Shown here piece after piece: positions 62,257 to 64,000 of a stretch of DNA of 64,000 bases. The stretch is from positions 23,981,653 through 24,045,652 of the forward strand of contig OX439137.1 in assembly GCA_949318235.1 (NCBI GenBank). Reading direction: 5' to 3'. Source of the DNA: Ecdyonurus torrentis. Its lineage: Eukaryota; Arthropoda; Insecta; Ephemeroptera; Heptageniidae. The translations under genes and the position numbers were made by a program. The notes beneath the pieces were generated by a model. The model had not been told where the DNA came from, ran no database searches, and saw only the letters and a list, made by a program, of their open reading frames with translations. Positions within the stretch are counted from its first letter, which is position 1. Each line of letters opens with the position of its first letter.

Positions 62257-62964
62257 GACTTATAGAGGGTAGTACATCACTATTCAACTTTATTATTGAA
62301 TATAAATTAGTTAAATCAATACACTATTGCAAATCACACGTAATATTCATACAAACTTTCAAATACTAGAAAAAAATATATATAAAATGCCATGTCCCAT
62401 GATAATCAAAATAATATATATGTGTATTTAGTAGGTAAAAACATAAGGATTTACGATACACCGAATACCTATAAAATATAATATAAAATTTTGATACTGT
62501 ATATCATATAACTTTTAATCGATATTATGGTACGAGATATAAATAATAATTACTAAATACACTTAAAAAAAATGTATGAGTATACTCACTTACGCAAAAT
62601 GGGTGGTTTGTATCCATATATTATAAATGTGCAGAATTTCTAAGTATTTTTGTTACGTCAGCTTTTATGTGGTTTCACTCTTCCTATTTATGATTCCAAC
62701 CAAAAAGCAAACAAATGCTCAAACCTTCTAAATTTACCCACACCGGAAGTACACCCCCTTTTTTGTTAGCTTTTAGGGAAAATAATAACTTAAATATTTG
62801 GCAAGTGATTAGAATATTGCACTGAAAAAACAATTTTTATAGATATACATTTTACCTTGTATTGAAATACTTTAACGAAGAGGGTGCTGAAAAAGCCAAA
62901 AGTAGAATTTTATTTTTACAATAATTCTGGTCAGCTACTATCTTAATTGAAAGTTAATCCGTCA
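62257..62964. other. AT-rich DNA, no gene seen
   Basis: Nothing recognised, apart from CCGGAAGTACACCCCCTTTT near 62743. Confidence 0.45.
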
Positions 62965-63350
62965 GACAGCAGTAGAGCTATGGCCGAGTGGTGAAGGCAG
63001 ATGAATCGCAACTCTGTACTCCTCACCGAGTATAGGTTCGAGCTACTGCTGGGTGCGTACGTGAAGTGTGAGAGCACAACACGTTGCACGATGTATGTTT
63101 ACATGCATTCCATGACGACGCACAGCAATCGGGAGGTGCATGATTGATGTGATTGCACCGATCAGCCTGCCTAGATGTTTCCACGGTTTCTCTAGGCTGT
63201 CATGGTGAATGCCGGGCTGTGTACTTAGGCCGTGGCCGATCCATGTGTACTTTTCTATTAATTGGAAAGTCCTTACCTGTCGATAAGACAGTCTTGACTG
63301 GGACTGTGATGGGCACGCTAACACAATATAGTAAGCATGAAAAAAAAAAA
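62965..63350 (+). mobile_element. tRNA-derived SINE, full-length-looking copy
   Basis: The head carries an A-box (TGGCCGAGTGG at 62981-62991) and a B-box (GGTTCGAGCT at 63035-63044), with GCAGTAG at 62969-62975 complementary to CTACTGC at 63043-63049. The leader resembles class II (Ser/Leu-type) tRNAs, with GTACTCCTCACCGAGTA as a long variable arm, but the T stem is decayed. The body has GTGAGAGCACAACACGTTGC, ATTGCACCGATCAGCCTGCC, TAGATGTTTCCACGGTTTCT and GTGAATGCCGGGCTGTGTAC. It ends in an A tract near 63339-63350. Other copies: 12100-12357 and partial pieces at 6885 and 47015. Confidence 0.85.
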
Positions 63351-64000
63351 TCATTACTTTACTGCGTATCTAGTCTGATCATTCGTTAAATAGCTTTCAC
63401 CACGAAAATAAGATTCTAGGTAATCGAAGTAAACATTGTAAATAATAATCAGATTTTTTTTCAGTGTATAAAAAAATTTCAACATATATGTAAGGTATAC
63501 CTAAAAATTTATAATTTACTTCGTAAGGTTGTAGTATACATGTATTTCTATATACATATAATCTCTATGGAATATGAGAAAAGGTATAACAAATTAGTCT
63601 TAACCATACATCTCTTAGGAATTATACTTTGACTTAACCACATATAAACTACCATAAGTAAAATTTCTCATATAATATAATATGATAATTTTATATCTTT
63701 TAGTTTTTCATTACTTAAGTTATACTATAGTTATATCCCAAAACACAAATTTTTTTTTTCAAGATGTTATAAGAATTATAAACCACATAAAATAAATCAC
63801 AATTTGCCGCAATACTGTAAAATTAGGTTTTGTATTTTACGTATAGGAATGTTGATCATATTGTTTATATTTTAATTTAGAATGTTTTCATTTATTTACT
63901 ATATACTTGAAATAACAAGCGGATTTCTGTGTATAAAAATAGCAAATAACTTTAAAGGGGTAGTCAACGATGGATTTTTTAATAGTCATCAGTCATCATC
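63351..64000. other. AT-rich DNA, no gene seen
   Basis: Nothing recognised to the window end. Confidence 0.45.

Noticed and set aside
62969..63049. Functional tRNA gene
   Set aside because: A- and B-boxes and one acceptor match are present, but the T stem does not pair and the sequence continues into a repeated SINE body.
63043..63354. 103-codon minus-strand frame
   Set aside because: Entirely within the SINE copy, antisense.

Overview
This is AT-rich (by eye roughly 70-75% A+T), gene-poor nuclear DNA from an invertebrate animal. It has long homopolymer tracts, many (GA)n, (TA)n and one (TTAC)n microsatellite, a tRNA-derived SINE, decayed non-LTR retrotransposon tails, and a very dense load of short palindromic, non-autonomous DNA transposons (MITE-like elements). 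I cannot name the species. Nothing looks bacterial or viral. I find no complete protein-coding gene: the longer open frames lie in microsatellites or inside repeats. The window is probably intergenic or the interior of very large introns. Two or three short, splice-flanked open segments (about 14.67, 25.38 and 12.53 kb) are weak exon candidates.

Layout. 0-10 kb: a large fold-back element, a tandem pair of the commonest MITE (family A), members of related family B, a nested MITE pair at 7.3-7.8 kb, and a minus-strand reverse-transcriptase C-terminal remnant near 9.6 kb. 10-20 kb: a head-to-tail cluster of 'GCATAAT' elements (family C), a SINE copy, and a perfect 548-bp (TTAC)137 tract. 20-32 kb: several long fold-backs, a palindromic tandem-unit element, and more copies of families A and F. 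32-46 kb: a TTAA-flanked element inserted in a second TTAA-flanked element at 35.2-35.8 kb, and GC-richer unidentified islands at 41.6-43.3 kb. 46-64 kb: a Harbinger-like element inserted in a family C copy (51.8-52.4 kb), a hAT-type element with a perfect 8-bp target duplication inserted in a tandem-unit palindrome (54.0-55.0 kb), a large near-identical inverted duplication (56.2-57.0 kb), and the best SINE copy (63.0-63.35 kb).

How it fits together. The window is a record of transposition. About ten families of short elements can be separated by comparing copies within the window. Several nested insertions let the target-site duplication be read directly: TTAA, TTA, AT/TA and an 8-bp GATACACA. 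Many of the families are unrelated in sequence but carry the octamer TGACGTCA near their centre. I counted more than 35 copies by eye, where base composition predicts less than one. That recurrent palindrome, the shared TTAA termini of several families, and the inverted tandem-unit elements are the most unusual signals here.
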